NCBI RefSeq assembly: GCF_000185805.1
Contig: NC_014926.1
Coordinates: forward strand, 948,418-1,012,417
Length of the DNA: 64,000 bases
Direction: 5' to 3'
Source: Thermovibrio ammonificans HB-1
Lineage (GTDB): Bacteria > Aquificota > Aquificia > Desulfurobacteriales > Desulfurobacteriaceae
The notes under the pieces were generated by a model. That model did not search any database. It was not told the DNA's origin and saw only the letters and a list, made by a program, of their open reading frames with translations. Both the position numbers and the translations under genes were made by a program. Of this stretch, positions 42,022 to 50,567 are shown in pieces (position 1 is the first letter of the stretch; each line of letters begins with the position of its first letter).

Positions 42022-42760
42022 GGGCCCTGAAAAGCTCAAGGAGCTGCTCTCCGGTAAGCTCTTCGGCCCTCTTTTCAAGGAGGGGCTGAAGGTGTGGGGG
42101 AAGCTCCCCTTTAACCGGGATATTCTTCTTGAGTTTTTTCCTCCTGTGGGAGAAGGCCATTTTGAGGAAGTTCTCAAAGGGCAAGAGCTCCTCGTCTGAG
42201 AGTTCGGGCTCCTTGGGCTCAAGCTTCACAACCGTAGACCAAACCTTAGGAGGGGGTTTAAAGGCCCCGGGAGGTACATCGAAGAGGGGCTTTACCGTGA
42301 AGAACCTCTGAAGGAGAGCAGGCAGGTAGCCGAACTCTTTTCCGCCCGTTGCCGTTAGCCTGCCAGCGACCTCCTTTTGAACCATGAAAACGCCGCCCGA
42401 GAAAGCAGAGCGGTGGTTGAGCAGGTTCCTGATTATGGCTGTAGAGACGTTGTAGGGGAGATTTCCGAAAAATTTCAAACCTCTGCCGAGTTGGGAGAAG
42501 TCAAAGGTTGTGGCGTCGGCGTTAAAAACGGTGATTCTGTCTTTAAAACGCTCCTTCAGGTAGTCTACCCAGTCGGGGTCTATCTCGATAGCGTAAAGGG
42601 CTTTGGGGTTTCGGGCAAGAAGCTCTTCCGTAAGAGCCCCTCCGCCGGGGCCTATTTCAACAACAACGTCGTCTGAGGTAATAGGGAGGGCGTCTGCTAT
42701 CCGCCGGATAACATTTCTATCTTTAAGGAAGTGCTGACCGTAACGTTTCTTTAGCCTCAC
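42008..42760 (-). CDS. ksgA: 16S rRNA (adenine1518/1519-N6) dimethyltransferase
   Basis: A 250-residue methyltransferase modifying two adenines near the 3' end of 16S rRNA. It starts KKRYGQHFLKDRNVI. SAM-binding motif I is VVEIGPGGGALTEELL, and the catalytic motif IV is FGNLPYNVSTAII. The C-terminal domain has PPGAFKPPPKVWSTVVKL and a final helical part. Start overlaps the formate dehydrogenase-like gene stop (ATGA), and its end overlaps the convergent cas6. Confidence 0.95.
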   Translation of the reverse strand: MRLKKRYGQHFLKDRNVIRRIADALPITSDDVVVEIGPGGGALTEELLARNPKALYAIEIDPDWVDYLKERFKDRITVFNADATTFDFSQLGRGLKFFGNLPYNVSTAIIRNLLNHRSAFSGGVFMVQKEVAGRLTATGGKEFGYLPALLQRFFTVKPLFDVPPGAFKPPPKVWSTVVKLEPKEPELSDEELLPFENFLKMAFSHRRKKLKKNIPVKGELPPHLQPLLEKRAEELTGEQLLELFRALKRQ

Positions 42761-44793
42761 TCAACCACCTCAACTTCAACTTTTACCGATTTAAAGCGGG
42801 CGGTTTTGACAAGCTCGTCGGCTTCATCCCCGAACAGGAAGTTAATCCTGCTCTTTGCTCGGTGGAAGGAAACAAAGAGGGTTCCCGGCTTTAGGTGGCG
42901 GTTAAACTCAAGGGGCAGGGGAGCGGTTTCTCCGTACTCGGACCTCAGGATAACCCGCTTGGCCCCCTTTAAGCGCTCCCTATCGGCCTCGCTTGCGTAA
43001 ACGGTGTCTTCTTTAAAGGTTTGGAACTTTTCAAGGGTTTCACACCTGCCGGTCTGGTTTGCGTTGTTGTAATGGGGCAGAACTCTGCCGGTGGTAAGGT
43101 AAAAGCCGGAGAGCTTGCCCCGCTCAAGGAGCTCCTTAACCATACCGCGGAGCTTATAAGGGGTGTAAACGAGCCGTGCCTTGCCCGAAGGGGTTGGGAA
43201 GCTCTCCCTATAGAGAATCGGCGTCCCCTTTCCTTCCTCTGTAACGGGCCACTGGGGCGGGTTGAGGGGGTCCTTTTCAAGGAGCTCATAGGTGGCCCCT
43301 TTAAAACGCTTAGGAGCGTCTTCCCTGAGGGCATTCCACACTTCTTCAGAGCTTTTAAAGTTAAAGGGCGCTCCCATCTGGGAGGCAACTCCGTTTATAA
43401 CCTCCCAGTCGTCGGGCAGGTCAGTTTCAAAAAGCGGCCGGGAAAGGTGGAGTCGCCGCTCGGCATTTACGTAAACACCGCTCTTTTCGTAGCAGCTCTT
43501 AACTCCGAAAACAACGTGGGCAAAGCGGGTAACCTCACAGGGAAAAAGCTCGTTAACTGCAAGGAACTCAAGCTTTTTAAGGGCAGAGCGGATTTTAGAC
43601 TGGTTCGGGTGAACGTGGGCTATGTCTTCTCCTATAACCCACAGGGCCTTTATACGCCCATCGTCGATAGCGTCTATTATCTCGGGAGTTTTGTAGCCGA
43701 TTTCCTCCGGAACTCTGTAGTCGGGAAGGTAGTAGGGAAGCATCCCAACGTCACAGGCCCCCTGAACGTTGTTCTGGCCCCTGAGGGGCATGAGGCCGCA
43801 GCCCTCTTTTCCTACGTTACCGGTTAAAAGGGCAAGGTTTGCAATGGCCATAACGGCGTAGCTACCGTCGGTATGTTCGGTAATTCCCAAGCCCCACATA
43901 AATAGGGTCCTCTTGGTGGCAATCTCAAAGGCGAGCTCTTCTATCTGATGGGCCAAGTGGGAGTAGCCGGGCAGTCTTTCAAACACCGAAGGGTGGGAAA
44001 GGGGGTCTTTTAAGATAGCCTCTTTAAACTCATCAAAGTTTTCTACCCTCTCCCGGAGGAAGGGCTCGTTGTAGAGCCTCCTCTCAACTATAACCCTGGC
44101 AAGGGCGTTTAAAAAGAGGAGGTTACTCTCGTAGGGGATTGCCAGTTTATACTTGGCAAAGCGGAAGAGGCCTATCTCTCTAACGTCTAAAACGGCAAGG
44201 GTTGCGCCGCTCCTCACCCGCTCTATAACCCTGTGGCTCACTATCGGGTGGGCTTCTGTGGTGTTGGAGCCGAGAACAAAGATAAGCTCTGCGTTGTAGA
44301 TTTCATCAAAGGGGACCGAGGCCGCCCCCTCCCCAACGGTGGCTCTTAGCCCCTTCAGGGAAGGTGCGTGGCATATCCTTGCACAGTTATCAACGTGGGG
44401 CGAGCCTACAACTTGGCGGGCAAAGCGTTGAAAGAGGTAGGCGCTCTCACAGTTCGTCCTCGCTCCCCCTATAAAGGCGAGGGAGTGGGGGCCATAGCAC
44501 TCCTTTAGTCGGTTAAGCTCTTCAGCTGTGATTCTGTAAGCAACCGAATAGGGAACGAGCTTAAAGCCTTTGAAGTTTGGGTAGGAGGAAGGGGCGTAGC
44601 CGTAGCGGGTGAGAAGCTCTTCCCTAACAAGAGCTCCCCTTATCCTGTCGGGATGATTGACAAACTGGTGACCGAATATCCCCTTTATACAGAGCTTCCC
44701 CTTGCTCACAACACCGTTTACGGGAACAACTCTACCGTTTTCAAAGCCGATTTCGCACCCAACTCCGCAGTAGGTACAGACGCTTATCTTCAA
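42757..44793 (-). CDS. Molybdopterin formate dehydrogenase-like catalytic subunit (Cys form)
   Basis: A 678-residue molybdo- or tungstopterin enzyme. The N-terminal [4Fe-4S] motif is CTYCGVGC followed by GKLCIKG. The active-site segment CARICHAPSLKGL matches the formate dehydrogenase CARVUHGPS, with Cys instead of selenocysteine. PIVSHRVIERVRSGATLAVLDVRE, LRGQNNVQGACDVG and the C-terminal TTGRVLPHYNNANQTGR complete the family pattern. No signal peptide, so cytoplasmic. No electron-transfer subunit is adjacent; only ksgA follows. Nitrate or other oxidoreductase activity is a less likely alternative. Confidence 0.85.
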   Translation of the reverse strand: MKISVCTYCGVGCEIGFENGRVVPVNGVVSKGKLCIKGIFGHQFVNHPDRIRGALVREELLTRYGYAPSSYPNFKGFKLVPYSVAYRITAEELNRLKECYGPHSLAFIGGARTNCESAYLFQRFARQVVGSPHVDNCARICHAPSLKGLRATVGEGAASVPFDEIYNAELIFVLGSNTTEAHPIVSHRVIERVRSGATLAVLDVREIGLFRFAKYKLAIPYESNLLFLNALARVIVERRLYNEPFLRERVENFDEFKEAILKDPLSHPSVFERLPGYSHLAHQIEELAFEIATKRTLFMWGLGITEHTDGSYAVMAIANLALLTGNVGKEGCGLMPLRGQNNVQGACDVGMLPYYLPDYRVPEEIGYKTPEIIDAIDDGRIKALWVIGEDIAHVHPNQSKIRSALKKLEFLAVNELFPCEVTRFAHVVFGVKSCYEKSGVYVNAERRLHLSRPLFETDLPDDWEVINGVASQMGAPFNFKSSEEVWNALREDAPKRFKGATYELLEKDPLNPPQWPVTEEGKGTPILYRESFPTPSGKARLVYTPYKLRGMVKELLERGKLSGFYLTTGRVLPHYNNANQTGRCETLEKFQTFKEDTVYASEADRERLKGAKRVILRSEYGETAPLPLEFNRHLKPGTLFVSFHRAKSRINFLFGDEADELVKTARFKSVKVEVEVVE

Positions 44794-44851
44794 ACCGCTC
44801 CTCCGGGTAGGAGTTCAGAAAATTTTAAACTATCTAAGCCCAATTGTCCTA

Positions 44852-44880
44852 AGCTATATTAGAACCTAAATAATATAGCT
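44852..44880. promoter_or_regulatory. 10-bp inverted repeat upstream of the formate dehydrogenase-like gene
   Basis: AGCTATATTA, 9-base spacer, TAATATAGCT, perfect on both arms. It lies just downstream of a TATAAT on the minus strand (44889-44884) and upstream of a plus-strand promoter, so one regulator could act on both. Confidence 0.5.
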
Positions 44881-44883
44881 AAC

Positions 44884-44889
44884 ATTATA
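44884..44889 (-). promoter_or_regulatory. -10 candidate for the formate dehydrogenase-like gene
   Basis: A perfect TATAAT on the minus strand, about 90 bases before the ATG. No clear -35 is seen, which would fit an activated promoter. Confidence 0.4.
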
Positions 44890-44893
44890 GGTA

Positions 44894-44922
44894 TTGACAT
44901 ATTAGCATACTTAGCCTAAATT
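44894..44922 (+). promoter_or_regulatory. Strong plus-strand promoter in the fdh/acl gap
   Basis: TTGACA (44894-44899), 17 bases, TAAATT (44917-44922). The -35 is a perfect match. No plus-strand gene follows before a terminator 45 bases on. Confidence 0.55.
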
Positions 44923-44928
44923 AAGGGG

Positions 44929-44994
44929 TGCACCTCCCCTCCAATTCCCATGGTACCCTCCTTAGGCTGGCCTGCGGGCCAGCTCTTTTTTATT
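44929..44994 (+). ncRNA. Candidate small RNA of about 65 nt
   Basis: Bounded by the TTGACA-17-TAAATT promoter and an intrinsic terminator, with no open reading frame of note inside. A short GGTGCACC/AGGGG...CCCCT foldable segment begins just at the expected 5' end. It does not match SRP, 6S, tmRNA or RNase P. It may be a regulatory RNA or a terminated decoy transcript; expression is not proven. Confidence 0.4.
44966..44994 (+). terminator. Intrinsic terminator of the small transcript
   Basis: GCTGGCC, TGCG loop, GGCCAGC, then TCTTTTTTATT on the plus strand. The minus strand lacks a T-run, so it is directional. Confidence 0.75.
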
Positions 44995-45000
44995 CACAGA

Positions 45001-45034
45001 GCGAAAATAAAAAAGGGGGGCTTTTGCCCCCCTT
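45001..45034 (-). terminator. Terminator of the reductive TCA operon
   Basis: On the minus strand AAGGGGGGC-AAAA-GCCCCCCTT followed by TTTTATTTTC. It begins about 20 bases after the aclA stop. Confidence 0.8.
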
Positions 45035-45055
45035 AATCGTATAAAGGGTCTAACG

Positions 45056-46906
45056 CTAAACGCCCTCTGGCCTCTTAACGTCGTAGAGGATATCGTCCCA
45101 CGGATGCCTGTAAAGGGGCATAGCAAGACGCTTCTCGTCAAGGATGTGGCCGATAAACCCGATTGAACGGCCCAAGACGAAGAAGGCGTTAAATGCACCG
45201 GCTTCAATGAGCTCGTCAATCTCGGCTTCGGAGAAACCGAGGCTCCTGAACATATCAACCAGGAGAACGCCGATTGTTCCGTCAACGTTGAGGATGAGGT
45301 TCTCCTTCTTGGCGGTGGTAACCTTCTCAACCTCAAGGGCGTAGTCGAGAAGCTCTGTAGAGGGGAAGTTCTCCTTGGCGTAGTTCTTGAGGAGCTCCAC
45401 CCTCTTATCGGGGTTCTTAGTTGACTTAATCCTGTGGCCGATACCGGGAATCGGCTTCTTCTCAACCTTCTTCATATACTCAACAAACTCAAAGGGATCC
45501 ATTCCCTTCTCTTTGGCCATCTTAAAGTACTTAGCGGCTCCGTCGATTGCACCGCCGAACCTGGGGCCGATTGTCAGAAGACCGGTAACAAGGGAGGAGA
45601 TAAGGTCCTTTCCGGCCCTTGCGGTAACTTTTGCGTTGTGGGCACCGGAAACGGCAGGACCGTGGTCTGCAACAATTTTGATTACCATGTCAATGAAGTC
45701 GGAAGCCCACTTGGGAAACTTCCTCTTAAACCAGAGGAGGCCGATAACGTCGGCAATCGAGTAGCCCTTCTCAACAACTTCAGAAATCGGAACGCCGCAG
45801 TAGGTAGCCTCCTCGCCGCGGTCGTCGGAAATGGTACAGATAAAGTGGGTAGGCCTTCTAACCTTGCCGGCCCTCCTTGCCTTGTCGTAGTCTTCGGGAA
45901 TGGGTGGAACCTCGGGCTCCTCAATCTCTCCGATTTCGCCTTTGGCCTTAAGGTCTTCGTAAACTTTCCTGATGAGGTCAGGGATATCGTTGAAGGATTC
46001 GGGAACGAGTGCTCCGGCCTCCCTGAGGGCCCTGTTCTTGGCGTCGGCGGTCTCCCTATCGGCACCGGCCTTAGCACCGGCGTGGCCGAACTGAACCTCT
46101 CCGCCGAAGTGCTTCGCAATCGTTCCGATACACCAAGCGATTAAGGGCTTAGTGATAAGCCCCTTCTCAAGAGCTTCAACAACCATGTACTCAAGCTCTC
46201 CACCGACCTCACCCAGCATAACCATGTACTTAACTGCCGGGTTCTTTTGGAACCTTAAGAGGTGGTCGAGGAAGTCTGAGCCGGGGAACCTGTCTCCGCC
46301 GATAGCTATACCTTCAACGATACCGTCGGCGTTGCGGGCAATTATGTTTGAGAGCTCGTTAAAGAGACCACCGGAGCGGGTTACGAGTCCGCAGGAGCCG
46401 GGGCGGTGAAGCTTAGACTTAACGATGTTCTCAAGGGTTCCGCCTGCGTTTCCGATTCTGAAAGCTCCTGCAGCAATTCCGCCGACAGTAGCAGGACCGA
46501 TTATCCACTTGCCCTCTTGCTTGGCCCTTGCGGCCATGTCGCGGGCGAGCCTTTCGGGAATACCCTCAGCGGTAATTGCAATTGTCCTGATTGTGGGTAT
46601 GTTGAGGGCCTCCCTCGCAACGTCGTAAGCGGTCCTGAAGGAGGCGAAGTTAACGAGAACGTCGGCCTCGGGGTGAGCTTCTGCCGCCTCGGTAGTTGAG
46701 CGGTAGATGGGAATCATAATCTCTTCAGTGCCGTAGAAGAACTTGTCAAACTTCCTGCTCTGGGTGGGAGCAACAATTGCAACTATCGAAGGTGAACGAC
46801 CTACAAGGTAATCGTAGTCGAGCATACGCTGGATAGCGTTCCTGTTAAGGTTCCAGAAGATAGCCTTAGTGTCTCTATCGAAGAGAAGATATTCGGGCCT
46901 TGCCAT
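45056..46906 (-). CDS. aclA: ATP-citrate lyase, large subunit
   Basis: A 616-residue subunit. The N-terminal part is a succinyl-CoA-synthetase alpha-like module with IGPATVGG, NAGGTLENIVKSK, TRSGGLFNEL and the phospho-His in QFGHAGAKAG. The C-terminal part (about 345-610) is citrate-synthase-like (GPAVSGAHNAKVTARAG, IPGIGHRIKS) and splits citryl-CoA into acetyl-CoA and oxaloacetate. It is the key cleavage step of the reductive TCA cycle and follows aclB after 13 bases. Length fits the Chlorobium AclA (about 608). Confidence 0.95.
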   Translation of the reverse strand: MARPEYLLFDRDTKAIFWNLNRNAIQRMLDYDYLVGRSPSIVAIVAPTQSRKFDKFFYGTEEIMIPIYRSTTEAAEAHPEADVLVNFASFRTAYDVAREALNIPTIRTIAITAEGIPERLARDMAARAKQEGKWIIGPATVGGIAAGAFRIGNAGGTLENIVKSKLHRPGSCGLVTRSGGLFNELSNIIARNADGIVEGIAIGGDRFPGSDFLDHLLRFQKNPAVKYMVMLGEVGGELEYMVVEALEKGLITKPLIAWCIGTIAKHFGGEVQFGHAGAKAGADRETADAKNRALREAGALVPESFNDIPDLIRKVYEDLKAKGEIGEIEEPEVPPIPEDYDKARRAGKVRRPTHFICTISDDRGEEATYCGVPISEVVEKGYSIADVIGLLWFKRKFPKWASDFIDMVIKIVADHGPAVSGAHNAKVTARAGKDLISSLVTGLLTIGPRFGGAIDGAAKYFKMAKEKGMDPFEFVEYMKKVEKKPIPGIGHRIKSTKNPDKRVELLKNYAKENFPSTELLDYALEVEKVTTAKKENLILNVDGTIGVLLVDMFRSLGFSEAEIDELIEAGAFNAFFVLGRSIGFIGHILDEKRLAMPLYRHPWDDILYDVKRPEGV

Positions 46907-46919
46907 TTTTCCCTCCTGC

Positions 46920-48221
46920 TTATGGATTCTCGGTAAGAGCTTTCTTAACGATTTCGGTCATGTGGGTTTCGGGGCCGTAAACCTCTATCGGAAGACCGAG
47001 CTCTTCGGCTGCCTTCTTAATTTTTGCAAGTCCAACCTCGTAGTTGGGACCACCGCGGCGAACGTAAATCTTAACGCCCACTTCCTTCATCTTGTCGGCG
47101 TACTCCTTGAAGGCGTCGATGATTCCGTCGAAGGTCTTAGCAACGTCTGTGAAGTTGGCAATAGCACCGCCGATGATGAGGATTTTCGGCCTACCCTGAG
47201 GGTCTTTATGGCGTGTCATAAGGTCGAGAACGGTTTTAACGTACTCCCTGGTCTCGGCCCTCGAGGGGTTACCGGAGTACTCACCGTAGTTTGCAAGCTC
47301 CTTAACGTAGCCGAGGTCTGCAACAGTATCGGCGTAAACTACCGAAGCACCGCCGCCTGCAACAAGGGTCCAAATCCTTCCCTCGGGATTGAGGATTGTT
47401 AGCTTAAGGGAGGCACCGGACTTTTCGTCCATCTCCTTAATGTACTTCTCCTCGGGGGAGAGCTCACCGCCAAAACCTGCAGGGAACTCAAGCTCACCCC
47501 ACTTCCTTCCGACGAGGAACTGGGCAGTGTCGTCAACCCTTCCAACGAAGTCAAGGGGGTAAACTTTGTTCCCGACCATAACAAGGGGGTTAATCTCAAG
47601 GTAGGCAAAATGCATATCCCTGAAGAAGCGGTAGAGGCGCTTAACGAAGTCTGCGTACTTCTCCTTGTCTTTAATCTCCTCGGGAACGTTCTCCTCAATC
47701 AGCCTGTCAATCTCCTCCTCGGTTGCAAGCGGAGGTATAACGATTTCCCTAACCTTATCCCAGTTCTCCTCAACGTCGATTCCGCCGAAGGCAGACATGT
47801 AGATGTGGTCACCGTCGTAGCCGAGGGTCATTGCAACGTAGTACTCATCTTCCGGAGCGTGGGGAACGCAGGGCTCAATGAGGAAGTGGGTCAGCTTACC
47901 CTTCTTGCCCTTAATCTCAACCTCTTCCTGCATCTTCTCCCTAATCCACTGCTTAACGGTCTCGTAGTCAACGTCGCAGGGCTTTTCCTTCTTGAAGAGA
48001 ATAAGCCCCAGCTTACCCCTCTTACCAAAGAGCATGTCGGGCTTTGCAACAAGGGGCATCTCTAAGAGCCACGGGTACTGCTCGGGAAGCCTGTCAAGGT
48101 CTGTTTCCGGAGTAACGAGAACCGACTTAAAGTCATACTCAAACTCCGGAGCGAAGTACTCGTTCCAGTGCTCGGCAAGAATCCTCTTGCCGTCGTACTC
48201 CCTGATTCCTCTCTGAGCCAT
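46920..48221 (-). CDS. aclB: ATP-citrate lyase, small subunit
   Basis: A 433-residue ATP-grasp subunit like succinyl-CoA synthetase beta, activating citrate with ATP and CoA together with AclA. It begins QRGIREYDGKRILAEHW and contains AYLEINPLVMVGNKVYPLDFVGRVDDTAQF, VAGGGASVVYADTVADLG and IIGGAIANFTDVAKTFDGI. AAGGAGGAG precedes the ATG. A terminator-like hairpin stands between it and the isocitrate dehydrogenase gene. Confidence 0.95.
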   Translation of the reverse strand: MAQRGIREYDGKRILAEHWNEYFAPEFEYDFKSVLVTPETDLDRLPEQYPWLLEMPLVAKPDMLFGKRGKLGLILFKKEKPCDVDYETVKQWIREKMQEEVEIKGKKGKLTHFLIEPCVPHAPEDEYYVAMTLGYDGDHIYMSAFGGIDVEENWDKVREIVIPPLATEEEIDRLIEENVPEEIKDKEKYADFVKRLYRFFRDMHFAYLEINPLVMVGNKVYPLDFVGRVDDTAQFLVGRKWGELEFPAGFGGELSPEEKYIKEMDEKSGASLKLTILNPEGRIWTLVAGGGASVVYADTVADLGYVKELANYGEYSGNPSRAETREYVKTVLDLMTRHKDPQGRPKILIIGGAIANFTDVAKTFDGIIDAFKEYADKMKEVGVKIYVRRGGPNYEVGLAKIKKAAEELGLPIEVYGPETHMTEIVKKALTENP

Positions 48222-48249
48222 CTATCTCCTCCTTGCAAATGCTTTCAAA

Positions 48250-48278
48250 TATTAAAAAGGGGGGCTTGATGCCCCCCT
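48250..48278 (-). terminator. Terminator-like hairpin between icd and aclB
   Basis: On the minus strand AGGGGGGC, ATCAA loop, GCCCCCCT, then TTTTTAATATTTG. It stands only about 28 bases before aclB, leaving no space for a later promoter, so partial termination or mRNA processing is likely. Confidence 0.65.
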
Positions 48279-48303
48279 AATTTTACAACTTTTTTACAAG
48301 TTT

Positions 48304-50511
48304 CTACAGGTTGTCTATTATCTCGTTGAAGGTCTTGGAAGGCCTCATTGCGGCAGTAGCTTTCTCGTCGTCGGGGTGGTAGTAGCCGCCGATGTCCTTG
48401 GGAGAGCCCTCGGTTGCGGCGATTTCGGAGAGAATCTTCTCCTCGTTCTCAATGAGCTTCGCCGCAACGGGCTCAAAAATCTTGGCAAGCTCGGCGTCTT
48501 TTGTCTGAGCCGCAAGCTCCTCGGCCCAGTAGCGGGCAAGCCAGTAGTGGCTTCCGCGGGTGTCGAGCTGGCCGACTTTACGCTTGGGAGTCTTGTCGTT
48601 GTCGAGGTAACGCTCAACAGCCTTAGAGAGGGTCTCGGCCATAACGAGGATTCTCTCGTTCTCGCTTCCGGCCTGCTTGTAGGCGAGCTTCAGTGCCTCA
48701 ACGAAGGCGAGGAACTCACCGAGGGAATCCCACCTGAGGTGGCCCTCTTTAACGAACTGCTGAACGTGCTTGGGAGCAGAGCCGCCTGCACCGGTCTCAA
48801 AGAGTCCGCCGCCTGCGATAAGGGGAACGATTGAGAGGGCCCTTGCAGATGTTCCAACCTCAATAATCGGAAAGAGGTCTGTCAGGTAATCCCTGAGAAC
48901 GTTTCCGGTAACGGAGATGGTGTCAAGACCCTTCCTGAAGCGCTCTAAGGTAAACTTCATCGCCTCCCTGGGAGGCTTAATGTAGTACTCAACGCCCTCA
49001 AGGTCGTACTTGTTGAGCTCTTCCTTAACCTTCTCGATAAGCTGCCTGTCGTGGGCCCTTAAAGAGTCGAGCCAGAAAACGATTGGAAGGCCTGTCTCCT
49101 TGGCCCTGTTTACAGCAAGCTTAACCCAGTCGCGGATTGCAATGTCTTTGGTGTGGCAGCTACGGTAGATGTCGTCCTTCTCTACCTCGTGCTCCATAAG
49201 AACGTTTCCTTCCTCGTCAACAATCCTGATTTTACCGTCGGCAGGGGGGAAGAAGGTCTTGTCGTGGGAGCCGTACTCCTCGGCCTTCATTGCCATAAGG
49301 CCGATGTTCTGAACCGTTCCCACCTTTGTGGGGTCGAACTGGCCGCGAACCTTAATATCTTCAACGATTTCAGAGTACATGGTAGCGTAGGAGCGGTCGG
49401 GAACGGTGATTACGCAGTCGTCGGTCTCACCGCTGGGGCCCCAACCCTGAAGGCCGTTCTTGATAACGGCGGGGATTGAAGCGTCGATGATTACGTCGTT
49501 GGGCCTGTGGAGGTTGGTAATTCCGCGGTCGGAGTCAACCATGTAGAGGCGGGGCTGCTCCTTGTAAATCTCCTCAAGGGTCTTCTTAATCTCCTCCTGC
49601 TTCTCAGGAGAGAGCTTAGAGAGCTTGTTCTCAAGGTCTATGAGTCCTTTGTTGGGGTCGAAACCGATTTCCTCAAGCTCCTTGCCGTGCTTCTCAAAGA
49701 GCTTCTTGTAGTAAACCCTTATGGCGTCTCCGAAGATGGCAGGGTCGGAGACCTTCATCATTGTAGCCTTAACGTGGAGGGAGAATAGGATGTCCTTATC
49801 CTTGGCGTCGTTGATAACCTCTTCGAAAAACTCCTTGAGCTTCCTGCGGCTCATAAAGGTGCCGTCTATAACGTCACCCATTCCCACTTCAATCTCTTTG
49901 AGAACCTGAACGTTACCGTCCTTGTCAACGAACTCGTAGCGGATTTTTCCGTCTTTCTTGATAGTTACAGACTTCTCGTGCTCGTAGAAGTCACCGCTCT
50001 TCATGTAGGCAACGTAGGACTCAGACTTGGGGGAAACGTCCCTCATCTTGTGGGGGTGCTTCTTGGCGTAGTTCTTAACCGGCGGAGCGATGCGCCTGTC
50101 GGAGTTACCCTGCCTGAGAACCGGGTTAACAACAGAGCCTACACACTTGTCGTACTTGGCCTTGATTTCCTTCTCTTCCTCGGTTTGGGGGTTTTCAGGG
50201 TAGTCGGGAAGGTCGTAACCCTGGCTCTGGAGCTCCTTAATAGCCTCAATAAGCTGAGGAACGGAAGCGGAAATGTTGGGGAGCTTAACGATGTTTGCCT
50301 CGGGCTTCCAAACGAGCTCACCCAGGTAGGCAAGGTCGTCAGGCTGGTAGCCGAACTGGGCGAGAATCCTTCCGGCCAGAGAGATGTCCCTCTGCTCAAG
50401 CTCCACCCCTGCGTGCTTAACAAAGTTCTTCATAATGGGGTAGAGGGAGTAGGTTGCAAGGGCCGGAGCCTCGTCAACCTTTGTCCAGATAATAGTGGGC
50501 TTTTTCGCCAT
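48304..50511 (-). CDS. icd: Isocitrate dehydrogenase, monomeric type
   Basis: A 735-residue NADP-type monomeric isocitrate dehydrogenase, which in the reductive cycle carboxylates 2-oxoglutarate. Family marks are [20 protein letters not shown], the substrate Ser loop in [50 protein letters not shown]-like sequence and [22 protein letters not shown] 50511 is chosen because GAGGAGGAT precedes it and the family N-terminus starts there; the upstream in-frame ATG at 50538 lacks that. Between aconitase and the lyase genes. Confidence 0.94.
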   Translation of the reverse strand: MAKKPTIIWTKVDEAPALATYSLYPIMKNFVKHAGVELEQRDISLAGRILAQFGYQPDDLAYLGELVWKPEANIVKLPNISASVPQLIEAIKELQSQGYDLPDYPENPQTEEEKEIKAKYDKCVGSVVNPVLRQGNSDRRIAPPVKNYAKKHPHKMRDVSPKSESYVAYMKSGDFYEHEKSVTIKKDGKIRYEFVDKDGNVQVLKEIEVGMGDVIDGTFMSRRKLKEFFEEVINDAKDKDILFSLHVKATMMKVSDPAIFGDAIRVYYKKLFEKHGKELEEIGFDPNKGLIDLENKLSKLSPEKQEEIKKTLEEIYKEQPRLYMVDSDRGITNLHRPNDVIIDASIPAVIKNGLQGWGPSGETDDCVITVPDRSYATMYSEIVEDIKVRGQFDPTKVGTVQNIGLMAMKAEEYGSHDKTFFPPADGKIRIVDEEGNVLMEHEVEKDDIYRSCHTKDIAIRDWVKLAVNRAKETGLPIVFWLDSLRAHDRQLIEKVKEELNKYDLEGVEYYIKPPREAMKFTLERFRKGLDTISVTGNVLRDYLTDLFPIIEVGTSARALSIVPLIAGGGLFETGAGGSAPKHVQQFVKEGHLRWDSLGEFLAFVEALKLAYKQAGSENERILVMAETLSKAVERYLDNDKTPKRKVGQLDTRGSHYWLARYWAEELAAQTKDAELAKIFEPVAAKLIENEEKILSEIAATEGSPKDIGGYYHPDDEKATAAMRPSKTFNEIIDNL

Positions 50512-50544
50512 ATCCTCCTCCTCACCGATTTTTTTCAATTTAAA

Positions 50545-50561
50545 GGGGGCCCAAAGCCCCC
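50545..50561 (-). terminator. GC hairpin between aconitase and icd
   Basis: GGGGGC, 5-base loop, GCCCCC, with TTTAAATTGAAAAAAA after it on the minus strand. A weak terminator or an mRNA-stabilising stem in the operon. Confidence 0.45.
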
Positions 50562-50567
50562 GAAGAA

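Noticed and set aside
43021-43827. A 268-codon open frame opposite the formate dehydrogenase-like gene
   Set aside because: Shadow of a conserved molybdoenzyme; no independent evidence.
42757-44793. Selenocysteine in the formate dehydrogenase-like enzyme
   Set aside because: The active-site codon is for Cys and the frame has no internal TGA.
44916-44951. An 11-residue minus-strand reading frame (MGIGGEVHPLI) with AAGGAGG five bases before ATG
   Set aside because: The ribosome site is striking, but no promoter serves it after the acl terminator and it lies inside the candidate small RNA on the other strand. Too little to call a gene.
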